From Clostridium sp. CAG:628 (GTDB lineage Bacteria; Bacillota_I; Bacilli_A; RF39; UBA660), in the NCBI GenBank assembly GCA_000438415.1, contig FR902240.1, forward strand, positions 66,514 through 130,513: 64,000 nucleotides of DNA, read 5' to 3'. Both the position numbers and the translations under genes were made by a program. The notes below the pieces were generated by a model. The model was not told where the DNA came from, did not search any database, and saw nothing but the letters and a program-made list of their open reading frames with translations. Every line of letters begins with the position of its first letter. Position 1 is the stretch's first letter. Shown here one piece after another: positions 52,841 to 63,283 of the stretch.

Positions 52841-54327
52841 ATATCATCAATTGTTACTTTACTATTATGTGGAATTGGTTTCCATTCAACTTTCATAAAT
52901 AATGCAAAGTATGTTGAGTATCTTCCAATTATATCAAATGTTGGCCAAGTTAGGCAGTATAATATTTTTTTATGAAGTGGCATTGGTTTGATGTTTTTGT
53001 GTTCTATTATGAATAAGTAAACGGCAACCCATATTTTTTCAAAGTATGAACCTATCCTATAAAGTATTCTAAACCACAAGTTAATAAGTAATCCTATTAG
53101 AAAAGCATTTATTCCTGGATTAACTACTACTTTAATAGTGAATAGTTTTCTTAGTGCTTTTGCTAAGTATGTTCCTCCTTGGAAGAAGTTAACATCAATT
53201 CCTGTGTTATACATATAACATGCACCCATGAACCATATAACTACTAACCATCTAAATATATTGAATACACTAAGTGGTGTTAACTGCATTAATGTGTCAT
53301 ATGAAGCAAATCTGTGTCTTATATTTTCAATTATATTAAGTATGAATTCTTTAAAAGTTTTACTTTTATTTTTTTTGTTTACTGAAGTTTCTCCCCATTT
53401 TGTTCTTACATACCATTTACCTAAAAATATATTTATAAATAGGTAAGGGCCGCTTTCAACAAATGCTTGTAAGTGTCCTTTACTCCAACGTATTCTTTGA
53501 CGAAGTGCAACTTTTAAACTTGTTGGTTGTTCATCATAAAACATTGCTTTATCTTGATAAGTTATTTGGTAACCTTGCGCTACTGCATCAGCTGTAAGAG
53601 CTCTGTCTTCTGTAAGACTTGTATAATGCCAACCATTTTTTACTATTTCATTAGTAAACAAGAATCCTGTTCCTTGAATGTTAGTGGCTAAATGTAACAC
53701 ACTTCTTGCGCGGTGATTTGCTCTTATACTTCTAATCCAGTGTAGTGCATATGTTGAAGCAATCCAGTTTTCATCAAAGTTCTTAGTGTTTCTGTATGAA
53801 GTGATTATTTTTTCTCCACTATCAAAAGCATCATTCATTCTACTAATGTAGTCAGTATTAAGCAAGTTATCTGCATCAAATATAAAGTATCCTTCAAAAC
53901 TCATTCTACCATAGTCTTCTTCAATTCTATCAAGTAAGTATTCAAGTGCATATCCTTTAGTTCTATGTTCATTATCAAATCTTTCGTAGCACACTGCACC
54001 ATGATTTCTTGCTATTTCTGCTGTGTTATCTGTACAGTTATCTGCTACTACAAATGTTGTAACTAAACTCATATCATAGTCTTGTTTGTTAATACTATCA
54101 ATTAAGTTACCTATAACATTCTTTTCATTTCTTGCTGCAATTAGAATTGCATATTTGTGTTTATTTTTAGCAGGTTTAAACTTTCTTGTAAAGAATAAAC
54201 CAATAATATAGTAAGCATTTTTATAAAGTAACACTATTGTTAATATTTTTCCTAAAATATCATAAACACTTTTCCATTCATGATAATGGTTAGCTATTAC
54301 ATTAAATAAATTCATTAAATAAATCAT
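52825..54327 (-). CDS. family 2 glycosyltransferase, membrane, processive type
   Basis: 500 residues from ATG 54327 after GAGGTGTAAT. One N-terminal membrane helix, then a GT-A domain and several C-terminal helices. Motifs run ILIAARNEKNVIGNLIDSI, VADNCTDNTAE, FDADN (DxD), LTEDRAL (catalytic Asp) and QRIRWSKG (QxxRW). This set belongs to cellulose/poly-GlcNAc/N-glycosyltransferase type enzymes. The product polymer cannot be named. It is alone on the minus strand, so it may make an exopolysaccharide or glycolipid. Confidence 0.85.
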   Translation of the reverse strand: MIYLMNLFNVIANHYHEWKSVYDILGKILTIVLLYKNAYYIIGLFFTRKFKPAKNKHKYAILIAARNEKNVIGNLIDSINKQDYDMSLVTTFVVADNCTDNTAEIARNHGAVCYERFDNEHRTKGYALEYLLDRIEEDYGRMSFEGYFIFDADNLLNTDYISRMNDAFDSGEKIITSYRNTKNFDENWIASTYALHWIRSIRANHRARSVLHLATNIQGTGFLFTNEIVKNGWHYTSLTEDRALTADAVAQGYQITYQDKAMFYDEQPTSLKVALRQRIRWSKGHLQAFVESGPYLFINIFLGKWYVRTKWGETSVNKKNKSKTFKEFILNIIENIRHRFASYDTLMQLTPLSVFNIFRWLVVIWFMGACYMYNTGIDVNFFQGGTYLAKALRKLFTIKVVVNPGINAFLIGLLINLWFRILYRIGSYFEKIWVAVYLFIIEHKNIKPMPLHKKILYCLTWPTFDIIGRYSTYFALFMKVEWKPIPHNSKVTIDDIKKTQ

Positions 54328-54569
54328 ATTACACCTCAAAACTAATAATAGTATATCATAGTTTATTATAAAAAGATAGTTTCAAATTAATGGGTGTGTT
54401 CTTTCTATATTAAGTTGTTTATAAGTATGAGTTAAATTATATTGGTGTTTTAAAAAAATATGCTAGTTATTGAAACTAATTAATTTTTGTAAAATAATGT
54501 ATAGTTTTTTTCTCTTGTGTTTTAAAATAATTATTTATATTGTATACTTATAATGGGAAGTGAAAAGAA

Positions 54570-55586
54570 TTGAAAAAGTTTTTAGTAATAATTGGTTCAC
54601 TATTTTTAATTAGTGGATGTAGTAAAACAGATAATATTATAAATAAAGGGAAGGATAAAGAACCAGTTAAGAAATTACAAATAGTAGATGAATCAAGTAA
54701 GTCTAGAAGCTATGCAGTAATGATTAATAATAATCATCGTGCTTGGCCACATGCTGGGTTACAGGAGAGTATTGTTAATTATGAAATTATTACTGAAGGA
54801 GGAATAACTAGATTTTTAGCTGTATATAAAGATAATATTCCAGAACAAATTGGTTCAGTTAGAAGTAGTCGTCCATATTTTCTAGATTATGCTTTAGAAA
54901 ATGATGCTATTTATATACATTGGGGTGGAAGTGACCTTGCTTATAGTGATATGTCTAAACTTGGTATTGACCACATTGATGGAATAAGATATGAAGGGTC
55001 ATACTTTTTTAGAGATAGAAGTTTAGACAGGGCTTATGAACATACTGGTTTTACAAGAGGAAGTATGATTAAGGAAGGAGCGACTGCTCTTGGATTTAGA
55101 ACTGAAAGTGATAAAGGGAATTTACTTAATTATAGTGTAGATGATATTGATTTAAGTAAGTATGAAGGAACTATAAAAGCAGATAATGTAGAAATAGAGT
55201 ATTCTAGTTATCAAACAACTAGTTATAAGTATGATGAAGAAAATAAGGTTTATTTAAGAAGTATGTGTGATGAAGCTCATGTAGACTTAATTACTGGTAA
55301 ACAATATACTGCTAAAAATATTATTACTTATCAAGTAAAGAATAGAAGTTATGATGATTATGGTAGACAAGAATTAGATAATATAGGAAGTGGAGAAGGA
55401 TACTATATAAGTGAGGGATATGCTACTCCTATTACATGGGAAAAAACTTGTAGAAGTTGTAAAACTATTTATAAGTATAGTGATGGTAAAGAGTTAAAAG
55501 TAAATGATGGAAATACTTGGATACAGATTCAACCAGTTGGTAAAGTTTTAGATATTACTAGTAATAATACTGAAACAGAAGAATAA
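54570..55586 (+). CDS. DUF3048 (YerB-type) lipoprotein
   Basis: 338 residues, TTG start with GGGAAGTG upstream. Lipoprotein signal with lipobox LISGC (Cys at 17). The body has SYAVMINNNHRAWPHAGLQESIVNYEIITEGGITRFLAVY and RSSRPYFLDYAL, then a C-terminal domain with WEKTCRSCKTIY and GNTWIQI. The two DUF3048 domains match YerB. Function unknown, anchored outside the membrane. The 230 bases upstream hold a promoter region with TATAAT near the start. Confidence 0.85.
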   Translation: MKKFLVIIGSLFLISGCSKTDNIINKGKDKEPVKKLQIVDESSKSRSYAVMINNNHRAWPHAGLQESIVNYEIITEGGITRFLAVYKDNIPEQIGSVRSSRPYFLDYALENDAIYIHWGGSDLAYSDMSKLGIDHIDGIRYEGSYFFRDRSLDRAYEHTGFTRGSMIKEGATALGFRTESDKGNLLNYSVDDIDLSKYEGTIKADNVEIEYSSYQTTSYKYDEENKVYLRSMCDEAHVDLITGKQYTAKNIITYQVKNRSYDDYGRQELDNIGSGEGYYISEGYATPITWEKTCRSCKTIYKYSDGKELKVNDGNTWIQIQPVGKVLDITSNNTETEE

Positions 55587-55592
55587 AATATA

Positions 55593-55621
55593 TTGAAATA
55601 ATCTCTAATATTTGGTAAAAT
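55593..55621 (+). promoter_or_regulatory. promoter of the 55647 gene
   Basis: TTGAAA 55593-55598, 17 bases ending TTTGG, TAAAAT 55616-55621. Confidence 0.75.
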
Positions 55622-55646
55622 AGAGATATACTAAGGAGGATAATTT

Positions 55647-56195
55647 ATGGAAAGTGTGATGAATTTTTTAGCAGAATATTATATTTGGTTTTTTGTAGCT
55701 GCAATAGTTTTATGTTTTGCTTTAATTGGATTTATAATTGATTCTAAGAAAAAACAAAAAGGAGAAGTTAAAAATAATACTTTAGATAGTACACCAGAAA
55801 TGAGTATTCCAGTTAATAATACTATGGATATGAATAATGGTTTAGAGAATACTGTAACTAAAACTGAAAGTGCATCTAATATGACAGGAAATAATGAACC
55901 AGTTAATATGGATGCAACTATGGAGATTAATGATATTCCAATTAATAATACTCCAAATGTAGTTAGTATGGAAAACAATAATAATGTAGTAAATAATACA
56001 CCAGTTATGGAACCAACTAAAACAGAAACACCTACAGTAACAACTGAAACACAAACTAATGCCATACCAGTAAATGATGAAAGGCCTGCAGTTATGTTAG
56101 ATGAGTTACCTGAAGTGGAAAGTTTAAACTTGAATGAAGTACCAACTAAGCCAGAAGAAAAATTAGAATCATTTGATTTTAGTGATGACAAATAA
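55647..56195 (+). CDS. membrane protein with low-complexity tail
   Basis: 182 residues. One membrane helix (about 12-30), then a tail of about 150 residues rich in Asn, Thr, Pro, Glu and Met (NNTPVMEPTKTETPT) ending with acidic DFSDDK. Disordered. The antisense frames across it are shadows produced by the repetitive codons. Similar one-helix, long-tail proteins are common in this lineage; no function is known. Site AAGGAGG. Confidence 0.65.
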   Translation: MESVMNFLAEYYIWFFVAAIVLCFALIGFIIDSKKKQKGEVKNNTLDSTPEMSIPVNNTMDMNNGLENTVTKTESASNMTGNNEPVNMDATMEINDIPINNTPNVVSMENNNNVVNNTPVMEPTKTETPTVTTETQTNAIPVNDERPAVMLDELPEVESLNLNEVPTKPEEKLESFDFSDDK

Positions 56196-56221
56196 TATGT
56201 AAAATGGATGTGTAATATTTT

Positions 56222-56250
56222 AAAAGATATAGTAATTATATCTTTTTTAT
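56222..56250 (+). terminator. terminator of the 55647 gene
   Basis: AAAGATATA (56223-56231), GTAAT, TATATCTTT (56237-56245), T-run. Confidence 0.85.
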
Positions 56251-56284
56251 TATATAATTATTATTAGTAAGGAGAGATTATATT

Positions 56285-57127
56285 ATGGCATTAACAGAGA
56301 TATATACAATATTTACAAAAGTTTTAGATGTTGGTATATTATGGTTTATATTCTATTATATATTGAAGTATATAAGAAAGAATGTAAAATTAACTTTGAT
56401 TTTTAAGGGAGTTTTAATAGTAGTTTTTCTTAAATTATTAAGTGAATGGTTGAATTTGAATACAGTTGGAGTACTTTTAGAGTATGTAATAGAAAGTGTT
56501 CCTATTGCTATTATTGTTTTATTTCAACCTGAAATTAGAAATGTATTAGAAAGTATTGGAAGAAGTCAACTTCTTGGTAGACATAAGGTTCTTACAGTTG
56601 ATGAAAGAGAAAAAATTGTATATGAAATTATGCAAGCAGTTGAATATTTAAAAAGAAATAGAATTGGTGCACTTATGGTTATTGAAAGAGACTATAGTTT
56701 ATCTCAATATATAGAGAGTGCTACAAAGATATATGCTGATATTAGTAGTGAGTTATTAATTAGTATATTCTTCCCAAATAATCCACTTCATGATGGCGCA
56801 GTTATTATTGAAGGAGATAGAATTAGTTCTGCTGGTAGTGTTTTACCAACTAGTATGAATCCTAATATTAGTAAGAGACTAGGTACAAGACATCGTGCTG
56901 CTTTAGGTATAGCAGAAGTCAGTGATGCAATTAGTATATGTGTTAGTGAAGAAACTGGAAGAGTTAGTATAGGAGTTGATGGTCAACTTAACTATAATAT
57001 GACTTTAGAAGATGCTAGAATGTTACTTATTGAAAGTTTACAACCTAAAAAAGAAACTTTCTTTGATGCAGAGGCTAATTTAGAAGAAAGTGAAGGTGAG
57101 TTAGATGAAAACAACAAAGAAGAGTAA
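56285..57127 (+). CDS. cdaA: diadenylate cyclase CdaA
   Basis: 280 residues. Three N-terminal membrane helices, then a DAC domain with NNPLHDGAVII (DGA) and GTRHRAALGIAEVSD (RHR), the two catalytic motifs. It makes c-di-AMP from two ATP, controlling potassium and wall homeostasis. CdaR overlaps its end by 23 bases, the usual cdaA-cdaR pair. glmM is not in this window. Confidence 0.96.
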   Translation: MALTEIYTIFTKVLDVGILWFIFYYILKYIRKNVKLTLIFKGVLIVVFLKLLSEWLNLNTVGVLLEYVIESVPIAIIVLFQPEIRNVLESIGRSQLLGRHKVLTVDEREKIVYEIMQAVEYLKRNRIGALMVIERDYSLSQYIESATKIYADISSELLISIFFPNNPLHDGAVIIEGDRISSAGSVLPTSMNPNISKRLGTRHRAALGIAEVSDAISICVSEETGRVSIGVDGQLNYNMTLEDARMLLIESLQPKKETFFDAEANLEESEGELDENNKEE

Positions 57128-58472
57128 TGTATTTGTTAAAACTATTAAAAAAATAGCAAATTTCTTTGATAGAATTCTTATTACACCTATAAGTAAATTA
57201 GCATATTTTATAAAAGATAAGTTTTCATTTAAAAGTGGTTTTATAGATAGAATGCTTAATAAACCTAATGTACTTTTATATATATCATTAATACTTTCGT
57301 TTACTATGTTTATGATGGTACAAAAGAATTTTATTAATTTTAGTGATACTAAAGCTATTACAATGTCAAATTTACCAGTTGAGGTAGAATATAATGATGA
57401 AGCATATGTGATAGAAGGTTTACCTACTAAGGCTGACTTAGTTTTACTTGGTAAGAAGAGTGAATTATATTTAGCTGAACAATATGGTGATCATAAAATA
57501 ACACTTGATTTAACTGGTTTGGATGTAGGTACACATAAAGTTACACTTGACTATAATAATCCTATTAGAAAGTTAAATTATATATTAGATCCTGGAACTG
57601 TAACTATTGTTATTTATCCTAAGGTTAGTGAAGTTAGAACATTATCTATTGATGTTATTAATACTGATAAGTTAGATGAGACTTTAGTAGTTAGTAATGT
57701 ATTACTTGATAGAAATGATGTTATTATAAAGAGTTATAAAGAAAAACTAAATACTGTTGCTAATGTTAAAGCTATAGTTGATGTTAATAGTTTGAATGCT
57801 ACAGAAAGTGGTACTTATACTATTGATAATGTTAAATTAGTAGCGTATGATGATAAAGGTAAAGAAATTAGTGGAATAGAAGTTGTTCCTGGACAAGTTA
57901 CTGCAACTGTTACTATTACTAGTCCAAGTAAGACAGTTCCATTAAAGATAGTACCAGTTGGAGAAGTAAGAAGTGGAAGTGCTATTAGTAGTATTACAAG
58001 TAGTGTTACAAATGTTATAGTTTATGCTGATGAAAGTGTTCTAAAGGATATTAATTATATTGAAGTAGAAATTGATGTTAATGGAATTAGTTCTAATAAG
58101 ACATATCAAAAAGTTATTAATAAGCCACAGGGAGCTAGAAGTATAAGTGATACATCTGTTACTATTAATGTTACTATGGAAGAAGAAACAAGTAAAGATT
58201 TTATGAATATTAGTGTTGAAACTGAAGGACTTAATGAGAAATTTAAGGCGAGTGGCGCTACTGAAAATGATGCTAGAGTTACTGTTAGTGTAAGAGGAGT
58301 AGGTAGTTTACTTGAACAGTTACTTGATACTGATATTAAGGCTTATGTAGATTTGTCTGGTATTACTGAGCCAGGTACTTATAATGTTCCAGTGTATGTT
58401 ACAGGAAGTGATGTAAAACTTACTTATACAAGTAAAACTAAACAGATTAATGTTGTGGTTCAAAACAAGTAG
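57105..58472 (+). CDS. cdaR: c-di-AMP cyclase regulator CdaR (YbbR domains)
   Basis: 455 residues, ATG after GGTGAG inside cdaA. One membrane anchor (LLYISLILSFTMFMMVQKN), then four extracellular YbbR domains. Each has the pattern P-V-x-V ... L-x-G (for example LPVEVEYNDEAYVIEGLPTKADLVLLG and the last part GTYNVPVYVTGSDVKLTY). CdaR binds CdaA and modulates its activity. Confidence 0.93.
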   Translation: MKTTKKSNVFVKTIKKIANFFDRILITPISKLAYFIKDKFSFKSGFIDRMLNKPNVLLYISLILSFTMFMMVQKNFINFSDTKAITMSNLPVEVEYNDEAYVIEGLPTKADLVLLGKKSELYLAEQYGDHKITLDLTGLDVGTHKVTLDYNNPIRKLNYILDPGTVTIVIYPKVSEVRTLSIDVINTDKLDETLVVSNVLLDRNDVIIKSYKEKLNTVANVKAIVDVNSLNATESGTYTIDNVKLVAYDDKGKEISGIEVVPGQVTATVTITSPSKTVPLKIVPVGEVRSGSAISSITSSVTNVIVYADESVLKDINYIEVEIDVNGISSNKTYQKVINKPQGARSISDTSVTINVTMEEETSKDFMNISVETEGLNEKFKASGATENDARVTVSVRGVGSLLEQLLDTDIKAYVDLSGITEPGTYNVPVYVTGSDVKLTYTSKTKQINVVVQNK

Positions 58473-58491
58473 AAATACTTGTTTTTTTTTA
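58462..58491 (+). terminator. terminator of cdaAR
   Basis: AAAACAAGTA (58462-58471), GAAA, TACTTGTTTT (58476-58485), T-run. Confidence 0.9.
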
Positions 58492-58594
58492 TTTACTTAA
58501 ATTGTATAATTTTTTGTAAAGTTGTGATGTAAATAAAAAATAAAAAAGTAATTTTATAATTTTTTACGTATAAGTATATAGGAGGAAAAAAAGT

Positions 58595-59102
58595 ATGAAT
58601 GATAATTATTTAGAACATATAAGAAACGAAATAATAACAACTGAGACTAAAGTTTTGGTAAGAGAATATAAAAATAACCTAGATAAACTTACTAGAAATT
58701 ATAACATTGGTAAAGAGCTAACACTAGCCGGTAAACACTATGGAGAAGGAATAGTTAAGAAATATGCAAATATTTTGACTAAAGAATTTGGAACAACATA
58801 TGGTTTTACTAATTTAAATTATATGAGACAATTTTATAATTTTATTGAAAAATTCCATGCATTGCATGGAAATTTAACATGGAATCATTATTTAAAACTT
58901 TTCCCATTAAATGAAATTAATGAATTAAACTATTACATTAGTATAACAATAAGAGATAATTTGAGTTATAGAAATTTATCTCTCAGAATAAAAAGTGATG
59001 AATATCATAGATTATCATATGTAACAAGATATAAATTAGAAACAAATAAAAAAAATAAAGTCAGGAGAAGAAGTACTTAATCCGATAATAATTAAAAGAT
59101 AA
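58595..59102 (+). pseudogene. truncated, frameshifted DUF1016/YhcG-family gene
   Basis: The ATG frame (TAGGAGG upstream) gives 161 residues of the DUF1016 N-terminal helical domain: YNIGKELTLAGKHYGEGIVKKYANILTKEFG, YMRQFYNF, and YRNLSLRIKSDEYHRLS. At an A8 run (59048-59055) the frame turns to NKVRRRST and stops. The neighbouring frame reads KSGEEVLNPIIIKR, the expected linker to the PDDEXK nuclease domain, then stops at 59102. The nuclease part is absent. DUF1016 proteins travel with mobile and restriction-like elements. Confidence 0.65.
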
Positions 59103-59111
59103 ATAATAAAA

Positions 59112-59152
59112 AACATATCAATTTAGATATGCTTTATTTTATATTTTTTTCG
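59112..59152 (+). terminator. terminator after the DUF1016 remnant
   Basis: CATATC (59114-59119), loop, GATATG (59126-59131), T-rich tail. It overlaps the end of the minus-strand gene. Confidence 0.6.
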
Positions 59153-59340
59153 AATGGAGTAAGAAGTAGTCCAATATTTATTATTCCTGCTAATCCTACA
59201 AAAGAATAAATTACTTTAGTAAGAAGAGCATCTACTCCAAATATAGCTTCTACTAGGTTAAAATTAAATAGTCCTACAAGACCCCAGTTTAAAGCACCAA
59301 CTATAGTTAGAGCAAGACAAATTTTTTGTAATGTTTGCAT
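59134..59340 (-). CDS. DUF378 small membrane protein
   Basis: 68 residues from the ATG after AAAGGAGG. Two membrane helices: TLQKICLALTIVGALNWGLVG (with the family NWGLVG) and IYSFVGLAGIINIGLLL. YuzA-type, function unknown. An upstream Met at 59370 lacks a ribosome site. Confidence 0.85.
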   Translation of the reverse strand: MQTLQKICLALTIVGALNWGLVGLFNFNLVEAIFGVDALLTKVIYSFVGLAGIINIGLLLTPFEKNIK

Positions 59341-59441
59341 AATACCTCCTTTTATTAATATTTTAATCAAATTTTATTTATTTATACATAAACGATAATT
59401 AATTAAATATAATTTAATGTAACTAATAAAGGAGGGTTATT

Positions 59442-60431
59442 TTGAAAAAGTTTTTGGTAGTATTATTTTCATTATTTTTATTAGTAGGTTGTGGTAAAAA
59501 GAGTGACGATGTTATTAAAGAGTTTGAGAGTAAAGTGAATTCTTTAGAAAATTATCATTTAGAAGGAGAAATGCAAATAACTAATAATGAAGATAAATAT
59601 AATTATTTAGTTGATGTTACTTATAAGAAAGGTACTTATTATAAAGTTTCTTTAATAAACAAGGAGAATAAACATGAACAAATTATTTTGAAGAATGATG
59701 AAGGAGTTTATGTTGTTACACCAAGTATTAATAAGAGTTTTAAATTTCAAAGTGAATGGCCAAGTAATAGTAGTCAAAGTTATATATTAGAGAGTTTGTT
59801 AAAAGATGTACTTAATGATGGTGAAAGAAGTGTTAAGAATACAAACGATAAGTATACTATTATAAGTAAAGTAAATTATCCAAATAATAATGATTTAAAA
59901 ACACAAGAAGTTACTTTAGGTAGTGATTATTTACCTAATAAAGTAGTTGTTAAAAATAGTAGTGGTAGTACACTTATAAGTGTTGTTGTTACTAAAATTG
60001 ATTTAAAAACTAAGTATGATAAAAATTATTTTGCATTATCTAATAGTATTAAAGAAGAAGTAAACAATTCTAGTACAAAAGAAACTGAAGTTACTTTAAA
60101 AGATGTTGTTTATCCAATGTATTTACCATCAGGAACTAAGTATAGTGGGGAAGAAGTTATTACTAAAGATAATAGTGAAAGAGTAATTCTTACTTATACT
60201 GGAGTTAAACCTTTTATACTTATAGAAGAAGCATCTAATAATAAAGAACATGAAACTACTTTAGTGAGTGGTGAAGTTGTACAATATGGTAATGTTTTAG
60301 GAGTGTTAACTAGTACTAGTTTAAATTGGAGTAATAATGGTAAGGAGTATTATCTTATAGGAGAAAGTTTAAGTAGTGATGAGATATTACAAATAGCTAG
60401 TAGTACTGCAACTGTAGCATTAACTAAATAA
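59442..60431 (+). CDS. lipoprotein, LolA/YdcC-like
   Basis: 329 residues, TTG start with AAAGGAGGG upstream. Signal and lipobox LLVGCGKK. The body KVNSLENYHLEGEMQIT, VTYKKGTYYKVSLINKENK and QEVTLGSDYLPNKVVVKN follow the beta-barrel half shell of LolA-type proteins, as in Bacillus YdcC and clostridial GerS. The C-terminal ~110 residues (YPMYLPSGTKY, GVKPFILIEE, GNVLGVLTSTSLNW) match DUF4367-like domains. In spore formers such proteins affect the cortex; here the role is open. Confidence 0.8.
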   Translation: MKKFLVVLFSLFLLVGCGKKSDDVIKEFESKVNSLENYHLEGEMQITNNEDKYNYLVDVTYKKGTYYKVSLINKENKHEQIILKNDEGVYVVTPSINKSFKFQSEWPSNSSQSYILESLLKDVLNDGERSVKNTNDKYTIISKVNYPNNNDLKTQEVTLGSDYLPNKVVVKNSSGSTLISVVVTKIDLKTKYDKNYFALSNSIKEEVNNSSTKETEVTLKDVVYPMYLPSGTKYSGEEVITKDNSERVILTYTGVKPFILIEEASNNKEHETTLVSGEVVQYGNVLGVLTSTSLNWSNNGKEYYLIGESLSSDEILQIASSTATVALTK

Positions 60432-60464
60432 AAAGGGTTCACTTTGTTGTGAATCCTTTATTTT
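60431..60464. terminator. bidirectional terminator
   Basis: AAAGGGTTCAC (60432-60442), 6-base loop, GTGAATCCTTT (60449-60459). Confidence 0.8.
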
Positions 60465-63283
60465 ACATGAACATATCTTGTTTCTTTATGTGTTGTTCCT
60501 AAATAATTTATACTATATCTTATTTCATATTCACTTTCTTTTGAAGTGTTTACTTTATCAACTTTAGTACAAGTATTAGTACAATCATATATTTCATATT
60601 TCATATTATCTTTACTAATTGTATCAGTAACATCTAAACTATTTACTAGGAATTTAATTGTTTTAAGTCCTAAATCTGGAACTGTTTCATTTATTTGATA
60701 TGTTGGATGTATCCAGTTTCCGTTTTTTGTTCCAACTGCTTTTAGTTCGATTACGAAGTCAGTTGATGAACCTTTTAAGTTAGCAATAAGGCCACTACTT
60801 GAATTATCTTTAAATATACTATATGCTGACTTTACAACTACTGAATCATAGTTAGTAGTATTATCAATTGTATATGATGTATTAGTAGTGAATCCTACGT
60901 AGGTTAGGTTAGTACCACTTTTTAAGTATATGTCATAACCAAATTCTCCAATGTTGTTAGTATTATATTCGAGACGTTTGGTTAAACTTTTTTCTGCATA
61001 GATACTAAAACTAGTATTGAAGTAATCTGTTAAATATGTTTTATCTACTGCACTTGGAATACTAATTCCTGTCCAAGATAGTTTTGCTTGAGAACCATTT
61101 TCTACAACATTTAAATCAGTTGGATTTGATAGTTCACTGAATCTATTACTTATTTCTGTTGGTTCTGTACCACTTATAAAGTAGTGAGTTTCCCTTAATG
61201 CTTTTGGTGTATAATCACTTGCAAGTCTTGCAGGAATTGTTTCTAATTCTACTTCTTTTTGTACTAAACCTTTAGGTACTTTAAACTTGCTACCAGTATT
61301 AAATATTTTACCAACTATAAGTGACTGTATTTTATTTCTGTGTGCTGTAGAAGCAGCCATTTTAATATAGTTATCTTTTGTTAATTCATCGTAACCATTC
61401 CAGAATGCAATAGTGTAGTCAGGATTATAAGTTACTACCCATGAGTCTTGAATAGCATCTAAGCTTATTCCTTCTTTTCTTAATCTATCTTCATCATAAG
61501 AACTTGTTCCTGTTTTAGTTGCTACTTGAGTACCACGAACGTATGAAGCACCTGGTGTAACATTAAATAATACGTTAGTAATTAAATATGCTGTTGTTTC
61601 TTTCATAACTCTTTTACGAGTATATTTTATTTCTTCAGTTTCGCCACTTTCTTTATATTTGATACTTTTTACTGCATGTGGTTCAGTATAATATCCACCA
61701 TTTGCAAATGCAGAATAAGCCCCAGCCATTTGTTTTGGATTAGTTCCTTCAAATGCACCAATTGAAGCTGATTCGAATATTTTACCATTATCATTTCCTG
61801 GTGTTATTCCTAAGCTAGTTGCAAAATCCCATTTTTGTTCATTTGTTGTAGCATGGAAGGCTTGAAGAGCAGTAGTATTCATTGATTTAGATAAACCAGT
61901 TTTAAGTGTTACTATTCCTGAATACTTTCCATTCCAGTTTTTAATAACTCCACCTTTATTATAAGGTGTTTCTTCATCAAATAGTGGAGTATATGTATTC
62001 CAGTTTAAGTGCTCTATTGCTGGACCATAATCTAGTACTGGTTTTATTATTGAACCAGGGTGTCTATTAATGCTTGTTGCATAGTTAAATTGTAGTTCAC
62101 CTTCGTGATTTCTTCTTGAACCAATTGCAACAAGAGAGCCATCACTATTATTAAGTACTGCCATACCTAGTTGAATTGCATCATCTTTGAATTCGTATCC
62201 ACTAGATCCATCATATATACTATTTATTACATCTTGTCTTTCAGGATCAAAATAAGTATATATTTCAAGAGGTACTTTGTATGGGTCTACTTTATATTTT
62301 TCTTTTACTTCTTCTATTACTGTGTCTATATATCCTTGATATTCACTTATATAACTTTTTCTTTCAACTAACATGCTAGTTACTGATATTTTTTTAGCAT
62401 CTTCTGCTATTTCTTTACTTATGTAACCATGTCTTACCATTAAGTTTAATACTTGATTACGTCTTGCTTCTGCTTGTTCAGGATAACTAAATGGATCATA
62501 TGCAGTAGGTGCTTGGAAGAGTCCAGCAATAAGTGCTGCTTCACTCAAACTTAAATCTTTAACACTTTTACCAAAATAAGTTTGACTTGCTTTTTCAACA
62601 CCAAATGAATGGTTACCTAAGAATTCACTATTTAGGTATAAAGCAATTATATCTTGTTTAGTATATTTCTTTTCTATTTTAAATACTGACAAGTATATAT
62701 CAGTAAATTTTCTTATTATACCTTTAATACCTGTACTTGTTGTATCAGTTAAAGCATTTTTACTAACTTGCATTGTCAAAGTAGATGCTCCACCTGCACC
62801 AGACTGTCCTAGTACTTGACCAATGCTTGCTTTTATAAAACGTGCCAAGTCTACACCATTGTGTTGGAAGAATCTAGAGTCTTCTGTTGCAACAACTGCA
62901 TCAATTAATACTTCAGGAATTTCATCATATTCAACTTTAACTCTGTTTTCAACTTCACCATTTCCTGCATTCATTCCTAGAGTTGTTAGAACTTGATTAT
63001 CATTATAATAAATAACAGTTGAGTCTTTATTAAATAATTTAGCCTCCGTAAACTCTGGAGCAGTTATAACTATATATGCTGCAAAAGCAATTACTGTAAA
63101 TACTGCTAATATAGCAAGAGCAGTTATAATAGTTAAAACAATGTACCATGTTTTTCTTTTATTCATTTTTGGTTTCGGTTCTTTTTCTTCTTTAACTTTC
63201 TTTTCTTTCTTAAACCTTGTTTTTAGTTTTTCTTTTTTATTTCTTATTTTATTAAAATTTAATTTACTATTTAGAGATTTCAT
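60458..63283 (-). CDS. ponA: class A penicillin-binding protein 1A
   Basis: 941 residues. Very basic cytoplasmic start, one membrane helix (46-75), GT51 glycosyltransferase with catalytic Glu134 in ATEDSRFFQHNGVD and GGASTLTMQ. The transpeptidase follows with S411-IIK, KSMNTTA and K590-TGTS. After ~residue 700 come fibronectin-like repeats and a Cys pair (YDCTNTCTK) unusual in such a tail. It builds and cross-links peptidoglycan. AAAGGAGGGAG before the ATG. It overlaps recU. Confidence 0.96.
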   Translation of the reverse strand: MKSLNSKLNFNKIRNKKEKLKTRFKKEKKVKEEKEPKPKMNKRKTWYIVLTIITALAILAVFTVIAFAAYIVITAPEFTEAKLFNKDSTVIYYNDNQVLTTLGMNAGNGEVENRVKVEYDEIPEVLIDAVVATEDSRFFQHNGVDLARFIKASIGQVLGQSGAGGASTLTMQVSKNALTDTTSTGIKGIIRKFTDIYLSVFKIEKKYTKQDIIALYLNSEFLGNHSFGVEKASQTYFGKSVKDLSLSEAALIAGLFQAPTAYDPFSYPEQAEARRNQVLNLMVRHGYISKEIAEDAKKISVTSMLVERKSYISEYQGYIDTVIEEVKEKYKVDPYKVPLEIYTYFDPERQDVINSIYDGSSGYEFKDDAIQLGMAVLNNSDGSLVAIGSRRNHEGELQFNYATSINRHPGSIIKPVLDYGPAIEHLNWNTYTPLFDEETPYNKGGVIKNWNGKYSGIVTLKTGLSKSMNTTALQAFHATTNEQKWDFATSLGITPGNDNGKIFESASIGAFEGTNPKQMAGAYSAFANGGYYTEPHAVKSIKYKESGETEEIKYTRKRVMKETTAYLITNVLFNVTPGASYVRGTQVATKTGTSSYDEDRLRKEGISLDAIQDSWVVTYNPDYTIAFWNGYDELTKDNYIKMAASTAHRNKIQSLIVGKIFNTGSKFKVPKGLVQKEVELETIPARLASDYTPKALRETHYFISGTEPTEISNRFSELSNPTDLNVVENGSQAKLSWTGISIPSAVDKTYLTDYFNTSFSIYAEKSLTKRLEYNTNNIGEFGYDIYLKSGTNLTYVGFTTNTSYTIDNTTNYDSVVVKSAYSIFKDNSSSGLIANLKGSSTDFVIELKAVGTKNGNWIHPTYQINETVPDLGLKTIKFLVNSLDVTDTISKDNMKYEIYDCTNTCTKVDKVNTSKESEYEIRYSINYLGTTHKETRYVHVK